From an uncultured Clostridia bacterium (GTDB lineage Bacteria; Bacillota; Clostridia; Oscillospirales; Oscillospiraceae), in assembly GCA_946411475.1 (NCBI GenBank), contig CAMKED010000010.1, positions 1 through 34,728 of the forward strand: 34,728 nt of DNA, written 5' to 3'. Position numbers and translations under genes: made by a program. The notes beneath the pieces were generated by a model. That model was not told the DNA's origin, searched no databases, and saw nothing but the letters and a program-made list of their open reading frames with translations. This document shows positions 16,332 through 25,198 of this stretch, one piece after another. Each line of letters opens with the position of its first letter. Within the stretch, counting starts at the first letter, position 1.

Positions 16332-18722
16332 TCAGGCCAACTCCGCGATGGTCACGCCGTCCTCACCCTCGCCGTAGATGCCGAGGCGGAACTTCTTGAC
16401 ATGCTTGTTCTTGCGCAGCTCTTCATGCACCATCTTGCGCAGGACGCCGGTACCCTTGCCGTGGATGATGCGAACCGGGGTCAGATTGGCCATATAGGCG
16501 TTATCGAGGAAGATGGTCAGCACGGCGGAGGCTTCGAGCGCGTCCATGCCGCGCAGATCGAGCTCCATCGACTGGGCCTTATTGTTGAACTCCTTTCGGG
16601 TCTTGTCGATGAATTTTTTGACCTCGGTCGTCTCGTTTTCGAGCAGATAGACCTCGTCCGGTTTAACGTTGATTTTCATAATGCCCGCCTGGAGCTGATA
16701 GCTGCCGTCCTTGTTGACCGCCAGCACCGTAGCTTTTGTGCCGAGCTTCAAAAGCTCCACGGTATCTCCTTCTCGGATCTCGCGGCTGGGCTTGGGCCGC
16801 TCCGGTTCGCTATGCTTGGGTGCGATCTTGCTCTCCGCCTCGTTGAGCTGACGGCGCAGCTCCGCCTGACGGGCATTGACGCCCTGGGCGTCGGCGGTAT
16901 CCTTCATCTGCTTGCGAAGCTGTTTCAGCTCCTCGTAGACGGAGTTTGCCGTACGGCGGGCCTCGTCAATGATCATCTGCGCCTCGCGGCGGGCCTGGGC
17001 CTCGGCCTTTTCTTTTTCCTTCTTGATCTGGGCGTAGTATTCCTCGGACTTCTGGCGGGTGCGCAGAGTCTCCTGCTGCAAGCGCTCGGCCTCGATCCGG
17101 GCTGCCTCCATCTGCTGGCGCTGCTGCTCTAACTGATCCAGCACCTCTTCAAAGTCCAGATCATTCTGGCTGACCGTGTTCCGGGCGGAATTGATGATTT
17201 CCTCAGGCAGACCGAGGCGGCGGGAGATAGCAAAGGCGTTGGACTTGCCCGGCACGCCGATCAGCAGCTTGTAGGTGGGCTTCAGAGTCTCCACGTCAAA
17301 CTCGCAGGCGGCGTTGGTAACTCCCGCAGTTCGCATGGCATAGACCTTCAGCTCGGCATAGTGGGTCGTGGCGGCCACGCGGCTGCCGCGTCCGCGGCAG
17401 AACTCGATCAGAGAAATGGCAAGTGCCGCGCCCTCGGCAGGGTCGGTGCCTGCGCCAAGCTCGTCAAAGAGCACCAAAGAGCGCTCATTACACTGATCCA
17501 CCACCTGTACGATATTTCGCATGTGAGCGGAGAAGGTGGAAAGGCTCTGCTCGATGCTCTGCTCGTCGCCGATGTCGGCCAGGACGTTTTCAAAGACGGA
17601 GACACAGCTTCCGTCTGCGGCGGGGATATGCAGTCCGCACTCCGCCATCAGGGTCAGCAGGCCGACGGTTTTCAGTGTGACCGTCTTGCCGCCCGTGTTG
17701 GGGCCGGTGATAATCAGCGTGTCAAACTCCTTGCCGATATGGACGGAGATCGGCACCACCGTCTTGGGGTCGATCAGCGGATGTCTGGCCCGAATCAGGT
17801 TCAGAACGCCGTCGTCCCGAATCTGCGGCTCCACGGCTTTCATGCGGAAGGACAGCTTGGCCCGCGCAAAAATAGCGTCCAGGTCCACCAGAAGCGTATA
17901 ATCCTGGGAGATGGTTTCCCGGTGATTCGCTGCCTCGGCGGAGAGCTCCGCGAGAATGCGCTCAATTTCCTTCTTCTCGCGCAGCAGCAGCTCCCGCAGC
18001 GCATTGTTGGCGTTCACCGAGGACATGGGCTCGACGAAGAAGGTAGAGCCGGAGGAGCTGACGTCGTGGATCAGACCGGGAATCTCGTTTTTGTACTCCG
18101 CCTTGACCGGCACCACGTAGCGATCCTGCCGCAGGGTGATGATGGGGTCGCGCAGGAACTTGGCATAGGACGGAGATGTAATCAGCTTCTGGAGGCTCTC
18201 CTTGATCTTTGCGCTCTGGATGCGCATGTGGCGGCGGATGTCGGCCAACTCCGGGCTGGCAGCGTCCGCGATCTCCTCCTCGGAGAGGATGGAGCCGGTA
18301 ATGCGGTCTTCTAAGTAGCGGTTCGGCGTCAGGGCAGCGAACATCCAGTCCAGCGAGGTGTTGGCGCAGGCGCCGTCATAATACTCCTTGGCAGCCCTGG
18401 CGCAGCGCAAAACGCCAGCGATTTGCAGCAGCTCCTTAGGGCTGAGGCTGCCGCCGCGGTCGGCCCGGTCCAGGCTCATGCGCACGTCCTGCACGTCCTG
18501 GAAGGCCGGGCTGGAACGCAGGTCGATCAGGCGGCAAGCGTCGCTGGTCTGGATCTGCAAGCCGATCACGTCGTCCTTGTCGTGGATCGGGACGAGCTTG
18601 CGGCAGCGCTCCTTGGCCTCGCCGCTGACAGCAAATTCCGCAAGCTGTGTCAGCACGCGGTCCAGCTCCAATTTTTGCAGGGATTTTTCGTATAATTCTG
18701 TCATTTCGTAGGTTTCACTCAT
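16332..18722 (-). CDS. mutS2: Endonuclease MutS2
   Basis: TGPNTGGKTVTLKTVGLLTLMA, LFDELGAGTDPAEGAALA, C-terminal Smr domain MELDLRGMDALEA...VRIIHGKGTGVLRKMVH. Confidence 0.96.
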   Translation of the reverse strand: MSETYEMTELYEKSLQKLELDRVLTQLAEFAVSGEAKERCRKLVPIHDKDDVIGLQIQTSDACRLIDLRSSPAFQDVQDVRMSLDRADRGGSLSPKELLQIAGVLRCARAAKEYYDGACANTSLDWMFAALTPNRYLEDRITGSILSEEEIADAASPELADIRRHMRIQSAKIKESLQKLITSPSYAKFLRDPIITLRQDRYVVPVKAEYKNEIPGLIHDVSSSGSTFFVEPMSSVNANNALRELLLREKKEIERILAELSAEAANHRETISQDYTLLVDLDAIFARAKLSFRMKAVEPQIRDDGVLNLIRARHPLIDPKTVVPISVHIGKEFDTLIITGPNTGGKTVTLKTVGLLTLMAECGLHIPAADGSCVSVFENVLADIGDEQSIEQSLSTFSAHMRNIVQVVDQCNERSLVLFDELGAGTDPAEGAALAISLIEFCRGRGSRVAATTHYAELKVYAMRTAGVTNAACEFDVETLKPTYKLLIGVPGKSNAFAISRRLGLPEEIINSARNTVSQNDLDFEEVLDQLEQQRQQMEAARIEAERLQQETLRTRQKSEEYYAQIKKEKEKAEAQARREAQMIIDEARRTANSVYEELKQLRKQMKDTADAQGVNARQAELRRQLNEAESKIAPKHSEPERPKPSREIREGDTVELLKLGTKATVLAVNKDGSYQLQAGIMKINVKPDEVYLLENETTEVKKFIDKTRKEFNNKAQSMELDLRGMDALEASAVLTIFLDNAYMANLTPVRIIHGKGTGVLRKMVHEELRKNKHVKKFRLGIYGEGEDGVTIAELA

Positions 18723-19474
18723 ATTGTTTCTCCGTAATGCAGCAGGGACTTGTAAAAGTCCAGGGTGTAAAAACTATGTTCCAGTTGTGTCATCAAATAG
18801 GCTTCGGTCAGCGCGCTCAGCGCAAGCAGGCTTTCCTCCTCCAAGCGAAAGGAAAACAGCCGCTTCGGCTCACACCATACGACGTAGCGCATGGCCATAA
18901 GCATGCCGGGGGTCAGAGGCAGGCGAATCCCGTTCTCCCCTTCCCGGCAGGCCGCGCAGGAGAGCGTCCCGCGGGACAGATCAAAACGATCCGGGGCCTC
19001 CGCCCCGCAGACCGCACAGGCCGAGAGATCCGGCTTAAAGCCCGCCAGACAGGCCAGCCGAAGCTCGAACGCTGCCTTCACCAGTGCCTGCGGCCTGCCC
19101 TGGCTTGCCAGCGCAAACAGCGCGTTGCAGAGAAGCTGCAGCAGCTCCGGGTTCGGCGCATCCTCCTGCGCCACGGCGCCGGCCGCCTGAGCAAAGTAGG
19201 AGCCGAGCGCCAGCAGCTCAATATTCTCCCGCAGCGTGCGGAATTGCTCCAAGGGCTGCGCCTCCTGTACGGCAAGCTTGCCGCGGTAGTCCTGGAGGGT
19301 AAACTCTGAGAGGGTCAAGAGCTGGCAGGCGCTTTTCAGCGGAGAGCTGCCTCGCCGGACGCCTCTGGCCTTTACGGTCAGAAGGCCGCGGTCCTTAGAG
19401 AGCAGGTCCAGGAGCTTGTCCGCCTCGTTGATCTCGACCTCCCGGAGCACAATGGCTTCGGTTTTGATAAACAT
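18719..19474 (-). CDS. recO: DNA repair protein RecO
   Basis: MFIKTEAIVLREVEINEADKLLDLLSKDRGLLTVKARGVRRGSSPLKSACQLL; CAVCG...CAAC zinc site. Overlaps mutS2 by 4 nt. Confidence 0.95.
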   Translation of the reverse strand: MFIKTEAIVLREVEINEADKLLDLLSKDRGLLTVKARGVRRGSSPLKSACQLLTLSEFTLQDYRGKLAVQEAQPLEQFRTLRENIELLALGSYFAQAAGAVAQEDAPNPELLQLLCNALFALASQGRPQALVKAAFELRLACLAGFKPDLSACAVCGAEAPDRFDLSRGTLSCAACREGENGIRLPLTPGMLMAMRYVVWCEPKRLFSFRLEEESLLALSALTEAYLMTQLEHSFYTLDFYKSLLHYGETI

Positions 19475-19577
19475 GTTCCCTCACCAAGTGCAGGCGGTCC
19501 TCCGCCTGCCGGTATTTCAGATATAGTTCCGGTGAGCCGGAGCTTTCAAATATTTTCCAAAGCAGTTCAGGTTCCAT
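19395..19577 (-). CDS. yqzL: YqzL-like small protein overlapping the start of recO
   Basis: MEPELLWKIFESSGSPELYLKYRQAEDR... resembles YqzL (LxWxxFxxTGxxxxYLxYK); SD GGGAGG upstream of the ATG; position between era and recO as in Bacillus. Confidence 0.65.
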   Translation of the reverse strand: MEPELLWKIFESSGSPELYLKYRQAEDRLHLVREHVYQNRSHCAPGGRDQRGGQAPGPAL

Positions 19578-19640
19578 CGCAATGCCTCCCTTTCGGTTTC
19601 CTCAGAGATAGCATTTGCAGGCAAAGGACCGCTTATTCGT

Positions 19641-20534
19641 TCACTGGTCAGAATAGCCGAAATTGCGGATCATGTAATCGCTGTCGCGCCAGTTCTCCTT
19701 GACCTTGATCCAGGTTTGCAAATAGACCTTGGTGCCCATAAAACGCTCGCAGTCTGCCCGGGCCTGGGAGCTGATCTTTTTCAGCATCTGGCCGCCTTTG
19801 CCGATGATGATGCCCTTGTGACTGGCCTTCTCGCAGTAGATCGTGGCGTCCACGTCGATGATGCCGTTATCCCGCTCGGAAAACTTTGTGATCTCCACGG
19901 CGGTACCGTGCGGGATCTCCTTTTCCAGATTCCAGAGCATCTTTTCGCGGATGATCTCGGCAATGACCTGACGCTCAGGCTGGTCGGAGCTCATACCCTC
20001 CGGAAAGAACCAAGGCGATTCCACGGCGTAACCCTCGCAGGTTTTCAGCAGATCGTCAACGCCCTCGCCGGTCATGGCGGATATGGGAATGATCGCGTCG
20101 AAATCGAACGCGTCCTTGTAGGCGGCAAACACGGTCAGAAGCTGATCCTTGTCCTCCACCTCGTCGATTTTGTTGATGACCAGGACGGCGGGAACACCGC
20201 GCTGGCGGAACTGCGCGATCAGCGCCTCCTCCTGGGGGCCGATATTGGCAATCGGCTCCACCAGCAGAAGCACCAGATCCACGTCAGCGACGGATTCCTC
20301 CACGACAGAGACCATGTAGTCGCCGAGCTTGGTTCTGGGACGGTGAAAGCCCGGCGTATCCATAAAGACGAACTGTGTTTCGCCCCGATTCAGAATGCCG
20401 CAGATGCGGTTCCGGGTGGTCTGGGGCTTATTGGAAACAATGGCCACCTTTTCCCCGACGATGGTGTTGGTCAGGGTGGACTTGCCCACGTTGGGCCGTC
20501 CGCAAATGGCAATCATAGCGGATTTGGTGTTCAT
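19641..20534 (-). CDS. era: GTPase Era
   Basis: MIAICGRPNVGKSTLTNTIVGEKVAIVSNKPQTTRNRICGIL, DTPGFHRPRTKLGDYM, NKIDE, C-terminal KH motif KGIIIGKGGQMLKKISSQAR. Confidence 0.97.
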   Translation of the reverse strand: MNTKSAMIAICGRPNVGKSTLTNTIVGEKVAIVSNKPQTTRNRICGILNRGETQFVFMDTPGFHRPRTKLGDYMVSVVEESVADVDLVLLLVEPIANIGPQEEALIAQFRQRGVPAVLVINKIDEVEDKDQLLTVFAAYKDAFDFDAIIPISAMTGEGVDDLLKTCEGYAVESPWFFPEGMSSDQPERQVIAEIIREKMLWNLEKEIPHGTAVEITKFSERDNGIIDVDATIYCEKASHKGIIIGKGGQMLKKISSQARADCERFMGTKVYLQTWIKVKENWRDSDYMIRNFGYSDQ

Positions 20535-20561
20535 AATCTTCTCCTATGTGCATTTCGTAGT

Positions 20562-20610
20562 GGCCGGGTTCCCCGGCCTTTGGTTCAGAGTTCAGGGTTC
20601 AGAATTCAGC
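20562..20610. repeat. Hairpin plus short degenerate heptamer tandem repeat
   Basis: GGCCGGGTTCCCCGGCC (20562-20578), then GTTCAGA/GTTCAGG/GTTCAGA/ATTCAGC (20583-20610). Confidence 0.7.
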
Positions 20611-21104
20611 AAGAATTCAAAAAATACAGCGTCTTCCGCTCTGTTTTCGTGGCCGAGCGACTGTGCGCCAAGGACGCCGCCCATGTGCTCGTAAAAGCCC
20701 ATGGCGTTGTGATTGTGCGAGTTACAACTGCAAAAGAATCTGTTGAGACCGCGGCGACGGCACTCCGCAACGGTCATCCCGAAGGCTTTTCTGCCCAGCC
20801 CCATATTCTGATATGGCGGCAAGAAATACAAGCTGTTGAGGCAAAAATCAAAGTCTTTATAGTGGCCGAAGCCGCATGGTCCAACGACAAGATAGCCGAC
20901 GCAGTCTTCTCCGTCCATGGCAAGCCAGACCTTGTTTTCCGGATTTGAAATGCGCTTGTAATCCTTTTCCGCAAAGGCCGGCAAATCATATTGGTCGATC
21001 ATCTCGTCAGGGTAGATTCCCCGATACGTCGCGTCCCAGACCTTTTTTCGGGTAGCTGCAAGGGTCGAAGCGTCTTTTTGTTCCGCGATACGAAACTCTA
21101 CCAT
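20592..21104 (-). CDS. GNAT family N-acetyltransferase
   Basis: MVEFRIAEQKDASTLAATRKKVWDATYRGIYPDEMI...LYFLPPYQNMGLGRKAFGMTVAECRRRGLNRFF...NAMGFYEHMGG. ATG at 21104 with AGGAG SD; the first 10 codons of the ORF-track version are non-coding. Confidence 0.88.
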   Translation of the reverse strand: MVEFRIAEQKDASTLAATRKKVWDATYRGIYPDEMIDQYDLPAFAEKDYKRISNPENKVWLAMDGEDCVGYLVVGPCGFGHYKDFDFCLNSLYFLPPYQNMGLGRKAFGMTVAECRRRGLNRFFCSCNSHNHNAMGFYEHMGGVLGAQSLGHENRAEDAVFFEFLLNSEP

Positions 21105-21123
21105 ATAGGGAAGCTCCTCTCGG

Positions 21124-21148
21124 CGGACAAGCACTGCTTGTCCCTACG
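21124..21148. repeat. REP-like palindromic element
   Basis: CGGACAAGCACTGCTTGTCCCTACG; GGACAAGCA/TGCTTGTCC perfect 9-bp arms with a 1-nt centre, between ybeY stop and GNAT start. Confidence 0.5.
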
Positions 21149-21151
21149 CTT

Positions 21152-21661
21152 TTATCGTTCCAGATCGATCTTTTTGCAGATTGCCTCTTCCCGCTCCCGC
21201 ATTTGCTTTTTCATGGGGCCCTCGTCTACGTGGTCGTAGCCCAGCAGATGCAAGATGGAATGGATGGTCAGATAGCCCAGTTCCCGCTTCGGGCTGTGGC
21301 CGAACTCCTCTGCCTGGGCCTTGGCCTTCTCATAAGAGATGGCCATATCCCCCAGGGGCAGAAGGCCGGTTTCGGGGTCCAGATACGCGGAAAGGTCCTT
21401 CGGCAGCTTTCCCGGCTCGAATTGGAACATGGGGAAGGACAGGACGTCTGTTTCCTTGTCGATCTGTCGGTAGGCCTTATTGATGGCCTTGATGGTCTGG
21501 TTGTCCGCCACAAGGACGTTGATTTCACAGGGTACGGAAACGCCCTCCGCCTCCAGGGTGGCCTCGATGCACTTTTTCAGGTGCATCCACAGGGGCAGGC
21601 GACGAATCCCCTTCTCAATCCGGAACGTTATTACAATGTTATTCTTCATGATCGGATTCAT
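21152..21661 (-). CDS. ybeY: Endoribonuclease YbeY (rRNA maturation)
   Basis: INVLVADNQTIKAINKAYRQIDKETDVLSFPMF, zinc motif HSILHLLGYDH. ATG at 21661 overlaps the phoH TGA as ATGA; the upstream extension in the ORF track overlaps phoH. Confidence 0.93.
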   Translation of the reverse strand: MNPIMKNNIVITFRIEKGIRRLPLWMHLKKCIEATLEAEGVSVPCEINVLVADNQTIKAINKAYRQIDKETDVLSFPMFQFEPGKLPKDLSAYLDPETGLLPLGDMAISYEKAKAQAEEFGHSPKRELGYLTIHSILHLLGYDHVDEGPMKKQMREREEAICKKIDLER

Positions 21662-22665
21662 CTCTTTCGGTAATTTTTCACAGGCGGCTTCTTTTCCGGG
21701 AGCGCTTTCGCGGTTTCGTATTTGTCGTAGGCCGCGACGATGCTCTGCACCAGCGCGTGGCGTACCACGTCGGAAGCCGAGAGCTTGCAAATTGCAATAT
21801 CCGGGATATTCTCCAACACCTTCAACGCTTCCTTGAGGCCGCTGGTCTTATCGGTGGGAAGGTCGATCTGCGTCACGTCGCCGGTAATGACGATCTTGGA
21901 GCCAAAGCCCAGACGGGTCAGGAACATCTTCATCTGCTCCCGGGTCGTATTCTGTGCCTCGTCCAGGATGATGAAGCTGTCGTCCAGGGTGCGGCCTCGC
22001 ATGTAGGCAAGCGGCGCGACCTCGATATTGCCCTTTTCCAGATATTTCTGATAGGTTTCGGGCCCGAGCATATCAAACAGGGCATCGTAGAGCGGACGCA
22101 GATAGGGATCCACCTTGTTTTGCAGGTCGCCGGGCAGAAAACCCAGCCGCTCCCCTGCCTCCTCAGCAGGACGGGTCAGAATGATCCGGTTCACGCTCTT
22201 CTCCCGGAATGCCGCCACGGCTGCAGCAACCGCCAGATAGGTTTTACCGGTACCGGCAGGGCCGACGCCGATCGTGATGGTGTTGTTTGCGATTGCCTTC
22301 ATATAACGCTGCTGACCAAGCGTCTTGGCCTTGATTGGCTTTCCCTTGGCGGTGATGCAGACCACGTCCTTTGCCATCTCGCCGATCTGATCCTCGTTGC
22401 CGGTGCGCACCAGGTCGATCAGATAGCGTACCTTCTGCTCGTCAATGGTCTCGCCTTTGGCGGCCAACTGCAAGAGACCCTCGATGGCCTTTCCGGCCTT
22501 TTCTGCGGCCTCGGCTTCTCCGGAGACTTTTAGCTCCGTGCCGCGATTGGTCACCTGAACGTCGAAGGTCTGTTCAATTCGTTTGACGTTTTCATCAAAA
22601 TTGCCGAACACGCTGATAATTTGCTCAATTCGTTCTGCGTTAATCAGTTTTTCCATTTTCTTCAT
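21658..22665 (-). CDS. phoH: PhoH family ATPase
   Basis: GVGPAGTGKTYLAVAAAVAAF Walker A, RPAEEAGERLGFLPGDLQNKVDPYLRPLYDAL, SFIILDEAQNTTREQMKMFLTRLGFGSKIVITGD. Confidence 0.95.
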   Translation of the reverse strand: MKKMEKLINAERIEQIISVFGNFDENVKRIEQTFDVQVTNRGTELKVSGEAEAAEKAGKAIEGLLQLAAKGETIDEQKVRYLIDLVRTGNEDQIGEMAKDVVCITAKGKPIKAKTLGQQRYMKAIANNTITIGVGPAGTGKTYLAVAAAVAAFREKSVNRIILTRPAEEAGERLGFLPGDLQNKVDPYLRPLYDALFDMLGPETYQKYLEKGNIEVAPLAYMRGRTLDDSFIILDEAQNTTREQMKMFLTRLGFGSKIVITGDVTQIDLPTDKTSGLKEALKVLENIPDIAICKLSASDVVRHALVQSIVAAYDKYETAKALPEKKPPVKNYRKR

Positions 22666-23839
22666 CCTCTCCGTACAGTTCCACCGGGACGGTCTTGGAA
22701 ATCAGCTCCATGCAGTTCCAGACGCCGCGGCAGCGATAGCTGTCCTGGGTCTTTTGGGTCATAGTGGACCCGCTCTCAACACGCCCTGCAACCATCGCAG
22801 CCCGTGTCAGGCGCAGAGCCTCCGAACCAAGCAGGGCTTCTGCACAGTTCAGGTTGATCGGCAAAGGCTCCAGCGTATATTCCGACAGGGTGACTGTCTC
22901 TACCGTCAGCGGAAGCGCAAAGCCGCCCGGGATGGTCCAGGTGCTTGTTTTTATCATTTTATCACATCTGCTACCAAAAATGCTACTGTTTCCTGATATT
23001 TTTCTTCTTTTTCTTTGAAAAATGATTGTCGTACAGGTTTCGGTACGGCCTGTATACTTTTTTTGCATGGCAGAAGCAGGACAAGCCAGCTCTGAGACAC
23101 GGAGCGTATCCGCGTAGACCTCCCCCATAGCCCTGGTTGCCTGGACGTGTGTCGTCCATTCTGCAACGCCGGAAATCAGAATATCACCCGCAAGCACCTG
23201 GTCCCCCGGCTTTCGCTCCGTGAAACCATTGATGACCGAAATCTCGCGAACGATCCCGGGCCTTACGGCAATGATATGCGCTACTCCGTCCGTTTCCAGT
23301 TGCTGTTCTTCCCGTTCGCGTTCCGCCACCAGAACCGTCACAACGCCGCCCTCCCGGTTGACCGCAAGCCAGCGCAGCGCCGGGATCCGGTTCAGCATCC
23401 GGTTCTTCAGATTTTCGGAGTCCAGAGCCGGTCCCCAAGCGCCAAAGCACAGGCCCTCTTCGGATAAGGCATGCAGGATTTCCTGCTCCGGAACACGATC
23501 GTTGCCTTCCACACGCAAGAACCAGACAAAATTCTGCATGAAATACGCAAGCATGACCGCAAGCAGCAGACCGAGCGTCAGCACCGGCCTGTTGCAAAGA
23601 CGGCGCAGAACGGCCGGAAGGCCAAAGCGCTGCAGAATTGTCACCTCACACCAGGCGCGGGACGCCTCCCGAATGATTTCCTGCAGTTGGGGCTCATAGA
23701 CGCGACAGCGAAACACAAGCTCTGATTGCGTATGCAGATCCCAGAATGATAGATTCGCCGCAGTCCACCGGTTCAGGCAAAGGGCTTCGGATGCGCCGGT
23801 GACCTCAATCTCGGCAGTTCCCCGCAGATAATTCAGCAT
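22640..23839 (-). CDS. yqfD: Sporulation protein YqfD
   Basis: 399 aa; CNRPVLTLGLLLAVMLAYFMQNFVWFLRVEGNDRVPEQEILHALSEEGLCFGAWGPALDSENLKNRMLNRIPALRWLAVNREGGVVTVLVAERE typical of YqfD; located between yqfC and phoH. Confidence 0.93.
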   Translation of the reverse strand: MLNYLRGTAEIEVTGASEALCLNRWTAANLSFWDLHTQSELVFRCRVYEPQLQEIIREASRAWCEVTILQRFGLPAVLRRLCNRPVLTLGLLLAVMLAYFMQNFVWFLRVEGNDRVPEQEILHALSEEGLCFGAWGPALDSENLKNRMLNRIPALRWLAVNREGGVVTVLVAEREREEQQLETDGVAHIIAVRPGIVREISVINGFTERKPGDQVLAGDILISGVAEWTTHVQATRAMGEVYADTLRVSELACPASAMQKKYTGRTETCTTIIFQRKRRKISGNSSIFGSRCDKMIKTSTWTIPGGFALPLTVETVTLSEYTLEPLPINLNCAEALLGSEALRLTRAAMVAGRVESGSTMTQKTQDSYRCRGVWNCMELISKTVPVELYGEDEENGKTD

Positions 23840-24111
23840 AGTTCCAGCTCCACGCGCCGGATGCTTCCGTTCAGAACGATCCGTTCCCGGTTCATCCGAC
23901 GGATCAACAGTCCTGTTCCGACCACAAGTACCGGACCAAGTGTCGATGCGATTCGGACTTCGGTCTCGTCGTAAGCGATGACCCCGCGGTGATTCAAAAT
24001 CACAGCTTCAGAAACGCCTTTCAGTTCCACCACCGGAACGCCTGTCAGAATCTCTCCGGGAAAATCGGCACAGCTCAGAATCCGCTGTGTCACGTTCCTC
24101 GCATGCTTCAT
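23833..24111 (-). CDS. yqfC: Sporulation protein YqfC (YabP/YqfC family)
   Basis: MKHARNVTQRILSCADFPGEILTGVPVVELKGVSEAVILNHRGVIAYDETEVRIASTLGPVLVVGTGLLIRRMNRERIVLNGSIRRVELEL; SD GAGGTGA; ATG at 24111. Confidence 0.92.
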   Translation of the reverse strand: MKHARNVTQRILSCADFPGEILTGVPVVELKGVSEAVILNHRGVIAYDETEVRIASTLGPVLVVGTGLLIRRMNRERIVLNGSIRRVELELC

Positions 24112-24195
24112 TGCAATCACCTCGCAAAAATTGTGGTTCAGTCTATGCAAACAAGGCGGCATACTTGCATACGCTTTCCGCAGGAGGCGGGTGAA

Positions 24196-25122
24196 ATGAA
24201 GCGCAAGCACGTTTTTTCGATATGGCTCACGTTGGCCGGGATCATGCTGTTTCTTTTGTTTCCGGACCCGACGCAAGCAGGCGTCCGTGCCGGGCTGGAG
24301 CTGTGCGGACGCGTTCTGATTCCTTCTCTCTTTCCCGTCAGTGTGCTGGCAGGCTGTCTGATTCAAATGCGTGCATCGGGATCTGCGTCTCACGCGGCAG
24401 AACGCGGGATGCGCACGCTCTTCGGCCTGCCCGGGGAAGCTGCGCTTCCGCTTCTGCTTGGGTTATTGGGTGGGTTTCCGCTCGGCGCGCAGCTCGCTGC
24501 CTCCGCTTACGAAGCGGGATCGTTGACAGAACAAGATGCTGCACGTCTGGCAGGGCTCAGCAATCAGGCTGGACCGGCATTTCTCCTCGGCGCGGCAGGC
24601 ACAATACTCGGCTCCCGGGTGATCGGCATGAAACTCTTTTATATCCAGTTTGCGGCTGCCGTTCTGACCGGCATCCTGCACCGAAACGCTTCAAGCCAAC
24701 CAATTCAACAAAAAAAGCGGGCGGAAGGCAGGCAGACGGTCGCTCTTTCAGCCACGCTGCCCCGCTGCATCACGGAAAGCACGTTGGCCATGCTGCGTCT
24801 TACCGGAGCAGTTGCATTCTTTCAGGCTGTCTCATGTTGTTTGAACGCAGCACTCCCGACGACGGAGCTGCCGCCGGTTTTCCGCGCTGGATGCTTCGGC
24901 GTGCTTGAGCTCACAGGAGGCATTGCCTCCCTGCGCGGGTTAGGCTTACATGCTTCTGTCCTTTTCCCATTATCGGCGGCTATGATCGGATGGGGCGGCG
25001 TTTGCGTCCATTTGCAGACGGCACAGGCGCTCTCAGAAGCTGACATTCCGATCGGGTCATATCTCAGATACAAAGCGGTACAAGCCGTAGTTTCCTGGAT
25101 CCTGGCATCCTTTTTGTCATAA
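24196..25122 (+). CDS. ylbJ: YlbJ-like sporulation integral membrane protein
   Basis: MKRKHVFSIWLTLAGIMLFLLFPDPTQAGVRAGLELCGRVLIPSLFPVSVLAGCLI; LLGGFPLGAQLAASAYEAGSLTEQDAARLAGLSNQAGPAFLLG resembles YlbJ/SpoIIIAE-type gate proteins. SD AGGAGG; ATG at 24196, not 23989 as in the ORF track. Confidence 0.82.
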   Translation: MKRKHVFSIWLTLAGIMLFLLFPDPTQAGVRAGLELCGRVLIPSLFPVSVLAGCLIQMRASGSASHAAERGMRTLFGLPGEAALPLLLGLLGGFPLGAQLAASAYEAGSLTEQDAARLAGLSNQAGPAFLLGAAGTILGSRVIGMKLFYIQFAAAVLTGILHRNASSQPIQQKKRAEGRQTVALSATLPRCITESTLAMLRLTGAVAFFQAVSCCLNAALPTTELPPVFRAGCFGVLELTGGIASLRGLGLHASVLFPLSAAMIGWGGVCVHLQTAQALSEADIPIGSYLRYKAVQAVVSWILASFLS

Positions 25123-25198
25123 TTCCCGATCCGGGCAAAAAAGGATTGGAAAACATAAGCTTCTATGCTATAATAAAAAAAAACGACGGAGGCAACTG

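Noticed and set aside
23989-24195. N-terminal extension of the YlbJ-like ORF
   Set aside because: Antisense to yqfC; ATG at 24196 has a good AGGAGG SD and begins the hydrophobic N-terminus.
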